Source: Rotaria socialis (Eukaryota; Rotifera; Eurotatoria; Philodinida; Philodinidae). Taken from it: DNA of 64,000 nucleotides. Position numbers and translations under genes: made by a program. The stretch spans positions 458,561 to 522,560 of the forward strand of contig CAJNYU010003364.1 in NCBI GenBank assembly GCA_905331475.1, read 5' to 3'. Positions 63,926-64,000 of this stretch are shown here, piece by piece; the first letter of the stretch is position 1, and every line of letters begins with the position of its first letter. The notes under the pieces are model-generated. The model worked only from the letters and a program-made list of their open reading frames with translations. It made no database searches and had not been told where the DNA came from.

Positions 63926-63926
<1 letters not shown>
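62264..63926. other. Esterase upstream region with AAGTAC-rich repeat
   Basis: The proximal part should contain the esterase promoter, with TA microsatellites at about 62320-62345. 62740-63085 is a degenerate repeat (see separate entry). The rest to 63926 has no gene. Confidence 0.45.
62740..63085. repeat. Degenerate AAGTAC/AAGTA-rich repeat
   Basis: Dozens of AAGTAC, AAAGTA and CAAGTA units in both orientations fill about 345 bp, with a local palindrome near 62748-62798 (GTACTTTTATTTGAAAAGTAC-like). The 66- and 90-codon frames across it are artefacts of the repeat. The motif resembles the interior of the small element at 25313-25419. Confidence 0.65.

Positions 63927-64000
<74 letters not shown>
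63927..64000. other. 74-base poly-G run at window end, likely artefact
   Basis: An unbroken G tract reaches the last base, in a genome otherwise strongly AT-rich. Runs of this type arise from no-signal calls in two-colour short-read chemistry or from contig-end errors. Real G tracts of this length are improbable here. Confidence 0.75.

Overview
The window is eukaryotic nuclear DNA, most likely from a bdelloid rotifer. It is AT-rich, its multi-exon genes have mostly 40-100 nt GT-AG introns, and there is no polycistronic layout. The animal genes are clear (synaptojanin, LST8, G3BP, RAB14, eIF2-gamma, EEA1, SPARC, an SLC22 carrier). A decayed F-box/LRR-like gene belongs to a family that I associate with bdelloids; this last point is recognition from memory, not a search.

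Layout. 1-2.7 kb holds nothing recognisable. 2.7-6.6 kb (-) is an uncharacterised coiled-coil plus propeller-like protein, followed by about 3 kb of microsatellite-rich non-coding DNA. 9.5-12.9 kb (-) is an 11-exon SLC22 transporter. 13.3-27.9 kb (-) is a 24-exon synaptojanin whose larger introns carry small transposon remnants. 28.2-29.8 kb (+) is a four-exon NHL-like propeller protein. 30.4-39.9 kb is a disturbed zone: a proline-rich gene cut into two oppositely oriented halves around a SPARC gene, with hAT-like and hairpin repeats, and an F-box pseudogene. 40-51.1 kb is dense housekeeping DNA: PRELI-like, LST8, G3BP, RAB14 (-) and eIF2-gamma. 51.8-56.6 kb (-) is EEA1. 57.7-60 kb is a stack of nested DNA transposons. 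61.1-62.3 kb (-) is an intronless HGGG/GDSSGG esterase. The window ends in a 74-base G run that looks like a sequencing artefact.

Exon joins were worked out by hand. For LST8, G3BP, RAB14, eIF2-gamma, EEA1, synaptojanin, SLC22 and the two propeller genes, the GT-AG exons keep frame to the stop and the totals divide by three. Several products act in endosomal membrane traffic (synaptojanin, RAB14, EEA1), but nothing shows that the clustering is functional.

The strongest unexpected signal is at 30.4-35.9 kb. The two halves of one gene end at the two ends of one inserted element and share the same 8-bp target duplication (TTTAAATT). This implies an inversion through the element, or a mis-join at the ambiguous base at 31370. 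A second strong signal is a four-level transposon nest at 57.7-60.0 kb with matching 8-bp duplications and an uninterrupted sister copy of one insertion site.
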